64,000 nucleotides of DNA from Streptomyces sp. NBC_00377 (GTDB taxonomy: Bacteria > Actinomycetota > Actinomycetes > Streptomycetales > Streptomycetaceae): the NCBI RefSeq assembly GCF_036075115.1, contig NZ_CP107958.1, positions 3,782,001 through 3,846,000 of the forward strand, written 5' to 3'. This document shows positions 17,358-27,593 of this stretch, piece by piece. The number at the start of each line of letters is the position of its first letter. Position 1 is the first letter of the stretch. Both the position numbers and the translations under genes were made by a program. The notes below the pieces were generated by a model, which searched no databases, was not told the origin of the DNA, and saw only the letters and a list, made by a program, of their open reading frames with translations.

Positions 17358-17581
17358 CAGGCGCTCTCCACCGTCTCGATGCCCAGCTCGCGCTCACGCA
17401 TCAGGGTGTAGATCCGCGCGATGTCCTTACGGACGGCCTTGAGCCGGCCGTGGTTCTCGAGCTGACCCGTCGCCGCCTGGAAGCGGAGGTTGAACAGCTC
17501 TTCCTTGGCTTCGCGGAGCTTGTTGAGAAGCTCCTCGTCACCCAGTTCGCGCAGCTCGGACGCCTTGGTACCGGCCGACAT
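17357..17581 (-). CDS. rpmC: 50S ribosomal protein L29
   Basis: 74 aa, a two-helix protein at the exit tunnel: TKASELRELGDEELLNKLRE and the signature ENHGRLKAVRKDIARI. The ATG at 17581 overlaps the rplP stop (TGATG); a GTG one codon upstream is also in frame but the overlap favours the ATG. Confidence 0.95.
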   Translation of the reverse strand: MSAGTKASELRELGDEELLNKLREAKEELFNLRFQAATGQLENHGRLKAVRKDIARIYTLMRERELGIETVESA

Positions 17582-18000
17582 CACGCTTCACCTGCCTCGC
17601 GCTTGACGATCCGGCACTTCATCGGCAGCTTGTGGGCTGCGCGAGTGAGGGCCTCACGGGCGATCTTCTCGTTGGGGTAGGACAGCTCGAACATGACCCG
17701 GCCCGGGTGCACGTTCGCGATCCACCACTCCGGAGAACCCTTACCGGAACCCATGCGGGTCTCGGCAGGCTTCTTCGTGAGCGGGCGGTCCGGGTAGATG
17801 TTGATCCAGACCTTGCCGCCACGCTTGATGTGGCGGGTCATCGCGATACGGGCCGCCTCGATCTGGCGGTTGGTCACGTACGCCGGCGTGAGGGCCTGAA
17901 TGCCGTACTCGCCGAACGAGACCGTCGTACCGCCCTTGGCCTGACCACGGCGCTTCGGGTGGTGCTGCTTGCGGTGCTTGACCCTACGGGGGATCAGCAT
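17581..18000 (-). CDS. rplP: 50S ribosomal protein L16
   Basis: 139 aa. MLIPRRVKHRKQHHPKRRGQ, then RQIEAARIAMTRHIKRGGKVWI and MGSGKGSPEWWIA, all hallmarks of L16, which organises the A-site region of 23S rRNA. Five bases after rpsC. Confidence 0.97.
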   Translation of the reverse strand: MLIPRRVKHRKQHHPKRRGQAKGGTTVSFGEYGIQALTPAYVTNRQIEAARIAMTRHIKRGGKVWINIYPDRPLTKKPAETRMGSGKGSPEWWIANVHPGRVMFELSYPNEKIAREALTRAAHKLPMKCRIVKREAGEA

Positions 18001-18005
18001 GTCGG

Positions 18006-18842
18006 TCAGGCCTCCGTTCCGGTGCTCTCAGCCGGAGCGGCAGCCGCCGGAGCCTCGGCCTTGGGGGCCTCGGCAGCGGGAGCCTGCTGCGGCTTACGAC
18101 CGCGACCGCCGCGCTCGCCACCACGGCCACCACGGGCCGGGCGGTCGGCGCCGCCGCCACCACGGGCCGGGCGGTTGCCGGCGCGGGCAGCAGCGTTCTC
18201 GGCGCGGACCTCGGCGATGTTCTTGACATCGCCCTTGTAGATCCAGACCTTCACACCGATGCGGCCGAAGGTCGTCTTGGCCTCGAAGAAGCCGTAGTCC
18301 ACGTTCGCGCGGAGCGTGTGCAGGGGCACACGGCCCTCGCGGTAGAACTCCGAGCGGGACATCTCGGCGCCACCGAGGCGGCCACCGCACTGGATCTTGA
18401 TGCCCTTGGCGCCCGCCTTCATCGCCGACTGCATGCTCTTACGCATGGCGCGACGGAAGGAGACGCGGGAGGAGAGCTGCTCGGCGACGGCCTGGGCCAC
18501 CAGCTGAGCGTCGACCTCGGGGTTCTTCACCTCGAGGATGTTCAGCTGGACCTGCTTCTTGGTCAGCTTCTCCAGGTCGCCGCGGATGCGGTCGGCCTCG
18601 GCGCCGCGGCGGCCGATGACGATGCCCGGACGCGCGGTGTGGATGTCGACGCGGACGCGGTCACGGGTGCGCTCGATCTCCACCTTCGAGATGCCGGCGC
18701 GCTCCATGCCGGACGTCATCATCCGACGGATGGCGACGTCTTCCCCGACGTACTCCTTGTACGACTTGTCGGCGTACCAACGGGACTTGAAGTCCGTGGT
18801 GATGCCGAGCCGGAACCCATGCGGGTTAACCTTCTGGCCCAT
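18006..18842 (-). CDS. rpsC: 30S ribosomal protein S3
   Basis: 278 aa; the normal S3 (KH domain around residues 45-110 with GIVIGRRGAEADRIRGDL, C-domain to about 215) is followed by roughly 60 residues of Arg/Gly repeats (RPARGGGGADRPARGGRGGE and similar) and an Ala/Pro/Glu tail. The extension is common in actinomycetes and may bind RNA. Overlaps rplV by one base. Confidence 0.97.
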   Translation of the reverse strand: MGQKVNPHGFRLGITTDFKSRWYADKSYKEYVGEDVAIRRMMTSGMERAGISKVEIERTRDRVRVDIHTARPGIVIGRRGAEADRIRGDLEKLTKKQVQLNILEVKNPEVDAQLVAQAVAEQLSSRVSFRRAMRKSMQSAMKAGAKGIKIQCGGRLGGAEMSRSEFYREGRVPLHTLRANVDYGFFEAKTTFGRIGVKVWIYKGDVKNIAEVRAENAAARAGNRPARGGGGADRPARGGRGGERGGRGRKPQQAPAAEAPKAEAPAAAAPAESTGTEA

Positions 18843-19189
18843 TACCGGGTCCCTTCCTTGCTGCTGACGACCACGGTGATGTGGCTGGTCCGCTTGCGGA
18901 TCCGGTAGGCGCGGCCCTGGGCGCGCGGACGGAACCGCTTCAGGGTCGGGCCCTCGTCGACGTACGCCTCGGAGATGAAGAGGCTGTCGGCGTCAGTGTG
19001 GTCGTAGTTGTGCGCGGCGTTGGCGATGGCGCTGTCAAGCACCTTGCCGACCGGCACGCTCGCGGCCTGCGGGGCGAAACGCAGGACCGCCTGAGCCTCC
19101 GTGGCGTCCATGCCACGGATAAGGTCCACCACCCGGCGGGCCTTCATGGGCGTGACGCGGATGTACCGCGCCTGGGCCCTGGCTTCCAT
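18842..19189 (-). CDS. rplV: 50S ribosomal protein L22
   Basis: 115 aa from the ATG at 19189 (MEARAQARYIRVTPMKARRV), which has GGAAGG 8 bases upstream. An in-frame ATG ten codons earlier (19219) lies close to rpsS and gives a non-conserved leader (TMTDTGRTT); it is less likely. The loop with RAQGRAYRIRKRTSHITVVV lines the exit tunnel. Confidence 0.93.
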   Translation of the reverse strand: MEARAQARYIRVTPMKARRVVDLIRGMDATEAQAVLRFAPQAASVPVGKVLDSAIANAAHNYDHTDADSLFISEAYVDEGPTLKRFRPRAQGRAYRIRKRTSHITVVVSSKEGTR

Positions 19190-19230
19190 GGTTGTCCTTC
19201 CAGTGTCTGTCATGGTCATTCCACCCCGCG

Positions 19231-19512
19231 TTAGCGGCGCTTCGACTTCCGGTCGTCCTTGACGTGACCCCGGAAGGTGCGCGTCGGCGAGAACTCGCCG
19301 AGCTTGTGGCCGACCATCGACTCGGTGACAAACACCGGAATGTGGGTCTTGCCGTTGTGCACCGCGATCGTGTGACCCAGCATGGCCGGGGTGATCATCG
19401 AGCGACGGGACCAGGTCTTGATGACGTTCTTGGAACCGGCTTCGTTCTGGGCGTCCACCTTCTTTACGAGGTGTCCGTCGACGAAGGGCCCCTTCTTGAG
19501 ACTGCGCGGCAT
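19231..19512 (-). CDS. rpsS: 30S ribosomal protein S19
   Basis: 93 aa, exact family length: MPRSLKKGPFVDGHLVKKVD to HKLGEFSPTRTFRGHVKDDR. Small-subunit head protein paired with S13. Twelve bases after rplB. Confidence 0.97.
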   Translation of the reverse strand: MPRSLKKGPFVDGHLVKKVDAQNEAGSKNVIKTWSRRSMITPAMLGHTIAVHNGKTHIPVFVTESMVGHKLGEFSPTRTFRGHVKDDRKSKRR

Positions 19513-19524
19513 CTAAACCCGCTC

Positions 19525-20361
19525 CTAGCGCTTCTTGTTCGTCTTGCGGCGGCGGACGATGTACTTGTTCGAAGCCTTCTTCGGCGAACGAGTACGACCC
19601 TCCTTCTGACCCCAGGGGCTGACCGGGTGGCGACCACCGGAGGTCTTGCCCTCACCACCACCGTGGGGGTGGTCAACCGGGTTCATCGCCACACCGCGAA
19701 CGGTCGGGCGGACGCCCAGCCAGCGCTTGCGGCCGGCCTTGCCCCAGTTGATGTTGCTCTGCTCGGCGTTGCCGACCTCGCCGACCGTGGCGCGGCAGCG
19801 CTGGTCGACCAGGCGGATCTCACCGGACGGCATGCGGAGGTGGGCCATGGTGCCCTCCTTCGCGAGCAGCTGCACGGAGGCACCGGCCGAGCGGGCGAAC
19901 TTGGCGCCGCCACCGGGACGGATCTCGATCGCGTGGATCGTGGTACCGACCGGGATGTTGCGGAGCGCCAGGTTGTTGCCCGGCTTGATGTCGGCCCCGG
20001 GACCGTTCTCGACGCGGTCGCCCTGCGACAGGTTGCGCGGGGCGAGGATGTAGCGCTTCTCGCCGTCGGCGTAGTGCAGCAGCGCGATGCGCGCGGTGCG
20101 GTTGGGGTCGTACTCGATGTGCGCGACCTTCGCCGGCACGCCGTCCTTGTCGTGACGACGGAAGTCGATCACTCGGAAGGCGCGCTTGTGTCCGCCACCC
20201 TGGTGGCGAACGGTCACACGACCGGCGTTGTTACGGCCGCCCTTGCTGTGCAGCGGGCGGACCAGCGACTTCTCCGGCGTGGACCGCGTGACCTCGACGA
20301 AGTCGGCGACGCTGGAGCCACGACGGCCCGGCGTAGTCGGCTTGTACTTGCGGATTCCCAT
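19525..20361 (-). CDS. rplB: 50S ribosomal protein L2
   Basis: 278 aa. MGIRKYKPTTPGRRGSSVAD at the start; near the C-terminus the conserved HPHGGGEGKTSGGRHPVSPWG includes the His essential for peptidyl-transferase activity in other ribosomes (near residue 231). Confidence 0.97.
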   Translation of the reverse strand: MGIRKYKPTTPGRRGSSVADFVEVTRSTPEKSLVRPLHSKGGRNNAGRVTVRHQGGGHKRAFRVIDFRRHDKDGVPAKVAHIEYDPNRTARIALLHYADGEKRYILAPRNLSQGDRVENGPGADIKPGNNLALRNIPVGTTIHAIEIRPGGGAKFARSAGASVQLLAKEGTMAHLRMPSGEIRLVDQRCRATVGEVGNAEQSNINWGKAGRKRWLGVRPTVRGVAMNPVDHPHGGGEGKTSGGRHPVSPWGQKEGRTRSPKKASNKYIVRRRKTNKKR

Positions 20362-20401
20362 TTTTCAGTCCTCGTCCGATATCGGACGATCCGGACCGCC
20401 C

Positions 20402-20821
20402 TCAGGCGGTCGGACCGCCGAAGATGTCGATACGGTCGCCCTCAGCAAGGGTCACGATCGCGCGCTTCGTGCCGGCACGCTGACCGAAACCGGTCTTCGT
20501 GCGCTTGCGCTTGCCGATGCGGTTGATCGTGTTGACCCCGGTGACCTTGACCGAGAAGACCGCCTGGACGGCCTGCTTGATCTGGGTCTTGTTGGCGCCG
20601 GGCGCAACGATGAAGGTGTACTTGCCTTCGTCGAGGAGCGCGTAGCTCTTCTCCGACACGACCGGCTTCAGCAGCACGTCACGGTGGTCCGTGAACGACT
20701 TGCTGGGCGCGGTGACGACGGTGTTCTTGCCTTCGGTGGCGTGACGCTTCGCCTTGGCGACGCGCGCGGCCTTGGCGACCTTGGCCGCCTTGGAGGCGAT
20801 GCTCGGGTGACGCGTAGCCAT
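20402..20821 (-). CDS. rplW: 50S ribosomal protein L23
   Basis: 139 aa. The L23 domain begins at about residue 45 (HRDVLLKPVVSEKSYALLDEGKYTF, split) and has NTINRIGKRKRTKTGFGQR, the tunnel-exit region that docks trigger factor and SRP. The first ~40 residues are Ala/Lys-rich (SIASKAAKVAKAARVAKAK), a histone-like extension. Overlaps rplD by one base. Confidence 0.96.
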   Translation of the reverse strand: MATRHPSIASKAAKVAKAARVAKAKRHATEGKNTVVTAPSKSFTDHRDVLLKPVVSEKSYALLDEGKYTFIVAPGANKTQIKQAVQAVFSVKVTGVNTINRIGKRKRTKTGFGQRAGTKRAIVTLAEGDRIDIFGGPTA

Positions 20822-21477
20822 CAGGCGTCACTCCCTTCGGAGTCGTTGGCCTTCGGGCCGGCGACGAAGGACTCGAGAGCGGCCTGGGTGAAGACCACGT
20901 CGTCCGAGACGATCACGTCGTACGTGTTCAGCTGGCCCGGCTCCAGGATGTGCACCTGGGGCAGGTTGCGGGCGGACAGCCACGCGGCCTCGTCGGCGCG
21001 GTCGACGACCAGGAGCAGGTTCTTGCGCTCCGAGATCTTGCCGAACAGCGTCCGAGCGGCCTTCGTGGAAGGAGCCTCGCCCTCGATCACGCCGGTGACG
21101 ACGTGAATGCGGTTGTGGCGGGCCCGGTCGGTGAGGGCGTGACGCAGAGCGGCAGCCTTCATCTTCTTCGGGGTCCGCTGCGAGTAGTCACGCGGCTGCG
21201 GGCCGTGGACGACGCCACCGCCGGCGAACTGCGGCGCGCGGGTCGAGCCCTGGCGCGCACGGCCGGTGCCCTTCTGACGGTAAGGCTTCTTACCGCCACC
21301 GCGAACCTCGCCGCGGGTCTTGGTCTTGTGCGTGCCCTGACGGGCAGCCGCGTTCTGCGCGACGACGACCTGGTGGATCAGCGGGATGCTGACCTTCTCC
21401 ACGCCGAAGATCTCCGCGGGGAGCTCGACGCTACCGGTCTTCTCGCCTGCAGGCGAAAGGATGTCAACAGTGCTCAT
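20821..21477 (-). CDS. rplD: 50S ribosomal protein L4
   Basis: 218 aa, starting MSTVDILSPAGEKTGSVELP at the ATG at 21477; the longer open frame (to 21579) overlaps rplC and is rejected. The tunnel loop contains RGGGKKPYRQKGTGRARQGS. L4 autoregulates the S10 operon in enterobacteria; no such site is evident here. Confidence 0.97.
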   Translation of the reverse strand: MSTVDILSPAGEKTGSVELPAEIFGVEKVSIPLIHQVVVAQNAAARQGTHKTKTRGEVRGGGKKPYRQKGTGRARQGSTRAPQFAGGGVVHGPQPRDYSQRTPKKMKAAALRHALTDRARHNRIHVVTGVIEGEAPSTKAARTLFGKISERKNLLLVVDRADEAAWLSARNLPQVHILEPGQLNTYDVIVSDDVVFTQAALESFVAGPKANDSEGSDA

Positions 21478-21484
21478 CGGTACC

Positions 21485-22129
21485 TCAGGCCCCCTTGGCC
21501 GCAGTGCGGACCAGGACGAGGCCGCCGTTCGGACCGGGGACAGCGCCCTTGATGAGCAGCAGACCCTTCTCCGCGTCAACGGCGTGGACGGTCAGGTTCT
21601 GGGTGGTGACACGCTCGTTGCCCATGCGACCCGCCATGCGGAGGCCCTTGAACACGCGGCCCGGGGTGGCGCAGCCACCGATGGAACCGGGCGAGCGGTG
21701 CTTGCGCTGGGTGCCGTGTCCGGCGCCGAGGCCCTTGAAGTTGTGACGCTTCATGACACCGGCGAAGCCCTTGCCCTTGCTCTTGCCGGTCACGTCGACC
21801 TTCACGCCGGCCTCGAACACCTCAGCGGTGATCTCCTGGCCCAGCGTGTACTCGGAGGCGTCCGCGGTGCGGATCTCGACGAGGTGGCGACGGGGGGTGA
21901 CATCGGCCTTGGCGAAGTGGCCCTTGAGGGGCTTGTTCACCTTGCGCGGGTCGATCTCGCCGAAGGCGATCTGGACGGACTCGTAGCCGTCGCTGTCGTT
22001 CGAACGGACCTGGGTCACGACGTTCGGGCCGGCCTTGACGACGGTGACGGGAACAACACGGTTGTTCTCGTCCCACACCTGCGTCATGCCGAGCTTCTCG
22101 CCCAGGATGCCCTTGATCTGCTTAGCCAT
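21485..22129 (-). CDS. rplC: 50S ribosomal protein L3
   Basis: 214 aa. MAKQIKGILGEKLGMTQVWD, the VTGKSKGKGFAGVMKRH segment and the signature GSIGGCATPGRVFKGLRMAG. A 23S rRNA assembly protein that reaches the peptidyl-transferase centre. It follows rpsJ by 17 bases. Confidence 0.97.
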   Translation of the reverse strand: MAKQIKGILGEKLGMTQVWDENNRVVPVTVVKAGPNVVTQVRSNDSDGYESVQIAFGEIDPRKVNKPLKGHFAKADVTPRRHLVEIRTADASEYTLGQEITAEVFEAGVKVDVTGKSKGKGFAGVMKRHNFKGLGAGHGTQRKHRSPGSIGGCATPGRVFKGLRMAGRMGNERVTTQNLTVHAVDAEKGLLLIKGAVPGPNGGLVLVRTAAKGA

Positions 22130-22146
22130 TCTCAGATCACCGGCCC

Positions 22147-22455
22147 CTAGAGCTTGATCTCGATGTCGACACCGGCCGGGAGGTCGAGTCGCATCAGAGA
22201 GTCAACGGTCTTGGGCGTCGGGTCGAGGATGTCGATCAGGCGCTTGTGCGTGCGCATCTCGAAGTGCTCGCGCGAGTCCTTGTACTTGTGCGGCGACTTG
22301 ATGACGCAGTACACGTTCTTCTCAGTGGGCAGCGGCACCGGGCCCGCGACCGACGCACCAGTGCGGGTCACCGTCTCGACGATCTTCTTCGCCGAGGAGT
22401 CGATGACCTCGTGGTCGTAGGCCTTGAGCCGGATGCGGATCTTCTGTCCCGCCAT
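22147..22455 (-). CDS. rpsJ: 30S ribosomal protein S10
   Basis: 102 aa, MAGQKIRIRLKAYDHEVIDS to LMRLDLPAGVDIEIKL. Besides its ribosomal place S10 is NusE of the antitermination complex with NusB. First gene of the S10 operon, with a leader of nearly 400 bases. Confidence 0.97.
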   Translation of the reverse strand: MAGQKIRIRLKAYDHEVIDSSAKKIVETVTRTGASVAGPVPLPTEKNVYCVIKSPHKYKDSREHFEMRTHKRLIDILDPTPKTVDSLMRLDLPAGVDIEIKL

Positions 22456-22518
22456 GGCTACTCAGTAGTCCTGTCTCTTCTAACGCTCTGGAACCAGATG
22501 GTCCGTTCACTTCGTTCT

Positions 22519-22543
22519 CCGACCCACGCGGTCGGGTGTGTCG
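22519..22543 (-). promoter_or_regulatory. Conserved leader hairpin of the S10 operon
   Basis: A 25-base sequence with arms CGACC/GGTCG around CACGC, about 65-90 bases upstream of rpsJ. It is identical, base for base, to 27594-27618 upstream of rpsL. It should fold in the nascent leader RNA. Confidence 0.65.
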
Positions 22544-22838
22544 CGCTGTCGCCGACATAGATGTCCCTTGTTCGAACATCCCTGCCGGGAAAGCACGGCC
22601 CTTCCGGAACCGCAAGCCGGGGACGAAAGGTCCACCGGGTGCCTGGCCGGTGCTGCACTGACACTTCCCGAAAGATTCCCGTACGTCCGCCCCAGCGCTG
22701 CCATCAGGCAGTTAGGGCGACGAGTACTGTGGGACTCGCTTCCGGTCCTCCCGGCGGGAGGCGCGCAGCATCAACACTCAACCGAGCAACTCGGACAGTC
22801 TGCCATATGGGGCAGTCCATCCGCCAATCGAGCCGGAG

Positions 22839-22866
22839 ACAATACCCCGGACGTGACGCAGGTCAA
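22839..22866 (-). promoter_or_regulatory. Promoter of the S10 operon
   Basis: Minus-strand TTGACC (22861-22866), 16-base spacer, TATTGT (22839-22844). A good principal-sigma match that would give a leader of about 375 bases. Apart from this promoter and the hairpin element, the 22456-23103 region shows no gene. Confidence 0.7.
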
Positions 22867-23103
22867 ACGCGGAGCACGGCGAGCCGCTCCTCCCCCTTGA
22901 ACAGCCGGCCCTCGGACGGGGCGTCGGGCAGGGCCCTGGTCCTCGTGGACACGCTCAGCGGCCGCTGGGGCCCCGCCAAGCCCCACCTCTCCCGCAGGCG
23001 GCGGCAACTCATTCCCCCGAGTGAATCCGCCGACCCGGGTGGACCGGGGCCCGGGTTGTCTGCTCCACGCGCGGCGCGGCCGATCGGCGCCGCCCGTGCG
23101 AAA

Positions 23104-23133
23104 GGGCCCGTACGACCGGAGTCGTACGGGCCC
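23104..23133 (-). terminator. Terminator of tuf
   Basis: A perfect 13-bp stem GGGCCCGTACGAC (23104-23116), loop CGGA, GTCGTACGGGCCC (23121-23133), starting 48 bases past the tuf stop, followed on the minus strand by TTTCGC. Confidence 0.85.
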
Positions 23134-23181
23134 TCTCAGGTGCTCAGCTCACGCTGGAGCTACCAGGTCGATCAGCAAGAA

Positions 23182-24375
<1,194 letters not shown>

Positions 24376-24454
24376 GGGGGTCCTCCTGGGAGTGGTTCTG
24401 GAACGCCTTGCTTCATCGGCGCCAGGTGATCTTTGCTGGAAAGCCCGGGTCCAG

Positions 24455-24488
24455 GGGGCAAACATCCGGGGATACGGCTGTTTGCCCC
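24455..24488 (-). promoter_or_regulatory. Hairpin in the fusA-tuf spacer
   Basis: A perfect 10-bp inverted repeat GGGGCAAACA (24455-24464) / TGTTTGCCCC (24479-24488) with a 14-base loop, 44 bases after the fusA stop and 80 bases before tuf. Candidate attenuator between the two elongation-factor genes. Confidence 0.5.
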
Positions 24489-24531
24489 TTGAGGCTCCGG
24501 AGTCAAGCCTACGGCGTGTAAACCGAGTGTG

Positions 24532-26658
24532 TTACTCGCCCTTGGCCTTCGCGATGATCTCCTCGGCGACGTTCCGCGGAACCTCGGCGTAGGAGTCGAA
24601 CTGCATCGAGTAGCTTGCGCGACCCGACGTCTTGCTGCGGAGGTCGCCGACGTAGCCGAACATCTCCGAGAGGGGCACGAGGCCCTTCACGACACGAGCA
24701 CCGGCACGCTCCTCCATGGCCTGGATCTGACCACGGCGGGAGTTGATGTCGCCGATGACCTCGCCCATGTAGTCCTCGGGCGTGGTGACCTCGACGGCCA
24801 TCATCGGCTCGAGCAGCACGGGGCTGGCCTTGCGCGCGGCCTCCTTGAAGGCCTGCGAGCCGGCGATCTTGAACGCGAGCTCGGAGGAGTCCACCTCGTG
24901 GTAGCCACCGTCGAGCAGGGTGACGCGCACGCCGGTCATCTCGTAACCGGCGAGGATGCCGAACTGCATGGCCTCCTGCGCACCGGCGTCGACCGAAGGG
25001 ATGTACTCCTTCGGGATGCGACCACCGGTCACCTTGTTCACGAACTCGTACGAGGCGTCGCCGCCCTCGATCGGCTCGATCGCGATCTGCACCTTCGCGA
25101 ACTGGCCGGTACCACCAGTCTGCTTCTTGTGCGTGTAGTCGACCCGGTCGACCGCCTTGCGGATGGTCTCGCGGTACGCGACCTGCGGCTTGCCGACGTT
25201 GGCCTCGACCTTGAACTCACGGCGCATACGGTCGACCAGCACCTCGAGGTGCAGCTCGCCCATGCCACCGATGATGGTCTGGCCGGTCTCCTCGTCCGAG
25301 TGGACCTGGAACGACGGGTCCTCCTCGGCCAGGCGCTGGATCGCGATGCCCAGCTTCTCCTGGTCGCCCTTCGACTTGGGCTCGATGGCGACCTGGATGA
25401 CCGGAGCCGGGAAGTCCATGGACTCCAGGATCACGGGCTGCTTGTCGTCGCACAGCGTCTCGCCGGTCGTGGTCTGCTTCAGACCCATGACGGCGACGAT
25501 GTCGCCGGCGCCGACCGCCTCGATCTCCTCACGCTTGTTCGCGTGCATGCGGTAGATCTTGCCGATGCGCTCCTTCTTGCCCTTGACGGAGTTCAGCACG
25601 GCAGTGCCGGACACCAGGCGGCCCGAGTAGACCCGGACGAAGGTGAGCTTGCCCAGGTGCGGGTCGCTCATGATCTTGAAGGCGAGGGCCGACAGCGGCT
25701 CGTCGTCGGACGGCTTGCGCTTGACGACCAGCTCCGCGTCCTTCACGTCGTGGCCCTCGATGGCCTCGACGTCCAGGGGGGAGGGGAGGTAGCGCACGAC
25801 CGCGTCGAGCAGGGGCTGGACGCCCTTGTTCTTGAACGCGGTGCCACAGAACACCGGGGTGACCGTGACGCCGTCGGACTTGCCGGACGCGATGGTGATG
25901 CGACGGATCGCGGCGTACAGCTGCTCCACAGAGGGCTCCTGGCCCTCCAGGTACAGCTCCATGATCTCGTCGTCGTTCTCGGCGACGGTCTCGACGAGCT
26001 TGCCGCGGTACTCCTCGGCAGCCTCGGTGTGGGTGGCCGGGATGTCGACGACGTCGTACATCTCGCCCTTCTCCGCCTCGGCGGACCACACGAAGGCCTT
26101 CATCGTGACCAGGTCGACGACGCCCTTGAAGTCGGCTTCGGCACCGATCGGGAGCTGCATGACGATCGGAGTCGCACCCAGGCGGCTGCTGATCATGTCG
26201 ACGCAGCGGTGGAACTCGGCACCGGTCCGGTCGAGCTTGTTGACGAAGCAGATACGCGGGACGCCGTAGCGGTCCGCCTGACGCCACACGGTCTCGGACT
26301 GGGGCTCGACACCCGCGACGCCGTCGAACACCGTCACGGCACCGTCGAGCACGCGGAGCGAACGCTCCACCTCGACGGTGAAGTCGACGTGGCCCGGGGT
26401 GTCGATGATGTTGATGGTGTGGTCGACATCGGCCAGCGGCCAGTGACAGGTGGTGGCAGCAGAGGTGATCGTGATGCCACGCTCCTGCTCCTGCTCCATC
26501 CAGTCCATGGTCGCGGCGCCGTCGTGGACCTCACCGATCTTGTAGGAGACGCCGGTGTAGAACAGGATCCGCTCGGTGGTGGTCGTCTTGCCCGCGTCGA
26601 TGTGGGCCATGATCCCGATGTTGCGGACCTTGGCCAGGTCAAGTGAAGTGGTAGCCAT
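24532..26658 (-). CDS. fusA: Elongation factor G
   Basis: 708 aa, drives translocation of tRNA and mRNA by GTP hydrolysis. G1 AHIDAGKTTTTER (near residue 19), switch II DTPGHVDFTVEVERSL, G4 NKLDRTGA; domains II-V follow, including GGMGELHLEVLVDRMRREF. It is 39 bases after rpsG. Confidence 0.98.
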   Translation of the reverse strand: MATTSLDLAKVRNIGIMAHIDAGKTTTTERILFYTGVSYKIGEVHDGAATMDWMEQEQERGITITSAATTCHWPLADVDHTINIIDTPGHVDFTVEVERSLRVLDGAVTVFDGVAGVEPQSETVWRQADRYGVPRICFVNKLDRTGAEFHRCVDMISSRLGATPIVMQLPIGAEADFKGVVDLVTMKAFVWSAEAEKGEMYDVVDIPATHTEAAEEYRGKLVETVAENDDEIMELYLEGQEPSVEQLYAAIRRITIASGKSDGVTVTPVFCGTAFKNKGVQPLLDAVVRYLPSPLDVEAIEGHDVKDAELVVKRKPSDDEPLSALAFKIMSDPHLGKLTFVRVYSGRLVSGTAVLNSVKGKKERIGKIYRMHANKREEIEAVGAGDIVAVMGLKQTTTGETLCDDKQPVILESMDFPAPVIQVAIEPKSKGDQEKLGIAIQRLAEEDPSFQVHSDEETGQTIIGGMGELHLEVLVDRMRREFKVEANVGKPQVAYRETIRKAVDRVDYTHKKQTGGTGQFAKVQIAIEPIEGGDASYEFVNKVTGGRIPKEYIPSVDAGAQEAMQFGILAGYEMTGVRVTLLDGGYHEVDSSELAFKIAGSQAFKEAARKASPVLLEPMMAVEVTTPEDYMGEVIGDINSRRGQIQAMEERAGARVVKGLVPLSEMFGYVGDLRSKTSGRASYSMQFDSYAEVPRNVAEEIIAKAKGE

Positions 26659-26697
26659 GAGGCTTTCGTCTTCTCTCGGTCTCGATGTGGGTAGCGA

Positions 26698-27168
26698 CTA
26701 CCAGCGGTAGTGCGCGAAGGCCTTGTTGGACTCGGCCATCTTGTGGGTGTCCTCGCGCTTCTTCACAGCGGCGCCGAGGCCGTTGGACGCGTCGAGAAGC
26801 TCGTTGAGGAGGCGCTCGGTCATGGTCTTCTCGCGACGGGCGCGGGAGTAACCGACGAGCCAGCGCAGCGCCAGGGTGCTCGCGCGACCCGGCTTGACCT
26901 CGATCGGGACCTGGTAGGTCGCGCCACCGACACGGCGGGACTTGACCTCGATGGTCGGCTTGATGTTCTCGAGAGCGCGCTTGAGCGTGATGACCGGGTC
27001 GTTGCCGGTCTTCTCGCGCAGGCCCTCCATGGCGCCGTAGACGATGCGCTCGGCGGTGGAGCGCTTGCCGTTCAGCAGCACCTTGTTGATGAGCGACGTG
27101 ACAAGAGGAGAACCGTAGACCGGGTCGATGATGACCGGGCGCTTCGGGGCAGGGCCCTTACGAGGCAT
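26698..27168 (-). CDS. rpsG: 30S ribosomal protein S7
   Basis: 156 aa. MPRKGPAPKRPVIIDPVYGS, LINKVLLNGKRSTAERIVYGA, VGGATYQVPIEV and the tail HKMAESNKAFAHYRW. Nucleates assembly of the 30S head. Three bases after rpsL. Confidence 0.97.
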   Translation of the reverse strand: MPRKGPAPKRPVIIDPVYGSPLVTSLINKVLLNGKRSTAERIVYGAMEGLREKTGNDPVITLKRALENIKPTIEVKSRRVGGATYQVPIEVKPGRASTLALRWLVGYSRARREKTMTERLLNELLDASNGLGAAVKKREDTHKMAESNKAFAHYRW

Positions 27169-27171
27169 TGT

Positions 27172-27543
27172 TTACTTCTCCTTCTTGGCGCCGTAGCGGC
27201 TGCGGGCCTGCTTGCGGTTCTTGACACCCTGGGTGTCGAGGGAACCGCGGATGATCTTGTAGCGAACACCGGGCAGGTCCTTCACACGGCCACCACGCAC
27301 GAGCACGATGGAGTGCTCCTGGAGGTTGTGTCCCTCACCCGGAATGTAAGCAGTGACCTCGATACCGCTGGTCAGACGCACACGCGCGACCTTACGCAGG
27401 GCCGAGTTCGGCTTCTTCGGGGTGGTCGTGAACACACGCGTGCAGACGCCGCGACGCTGGGGCGAACCCTCGAGTGCGGGCGTCTTGTTCTTCTCGACCT
27501 TGTCCTGCCGGCCCTTCCGGACCAGCTGCTGGATCGTAGGCAC
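27172..27543 (-). CDS. rpsL: 30S ribosomal protein S12
   Basis: 123 aa from the GTG at 27543 ((V)PTIQQLVRKGRQDKVEKNK). Decoding-centre protein. The streptomycin-resistance hot spots are wild type: Lys43 in TTTPKKPNSALRK and Lys88 in VRGGRVKDLPGVRY, so no rpsL-type streptomycin resistance is predicted. First gene of the str operon. Confidence 0.97.
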   Translation of the reverse strand: MPTIQQLVRKGRQDKVEKNKTPALEGSPQRRGVCTRVFTTTPKKPNSALRKVARVRLTSGIEVTAYIPGEGHNLQEHSIVLVRGGRVKDLPGVRYKIIRGSLDTQGVKNRKQARSRYGAKKEK

Positions 27544-27593
27544 TACTTCTCCGGTTTCTGTGTGCCGAATGGTGAAGCTAACCTGGAACTTCG

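Noticed and set aside
22538..22900. Possible genes in the S10 leader and tuf downstream region
   Set aside because: The frames have no coherent protein character and cross the predicted promoter; the region reads as leader and terminator DNA.
24529..26646. 705-codon plus-strand frame opposite fusA
   Set aside because: It is an antisense shadow of EF-G with low-complexity translation and no ribosome-binding site.
27172..27543. Streptomycin-resistance mutation in rpsL
   Set aside because: Lys43 and Lys88 are both wild type.
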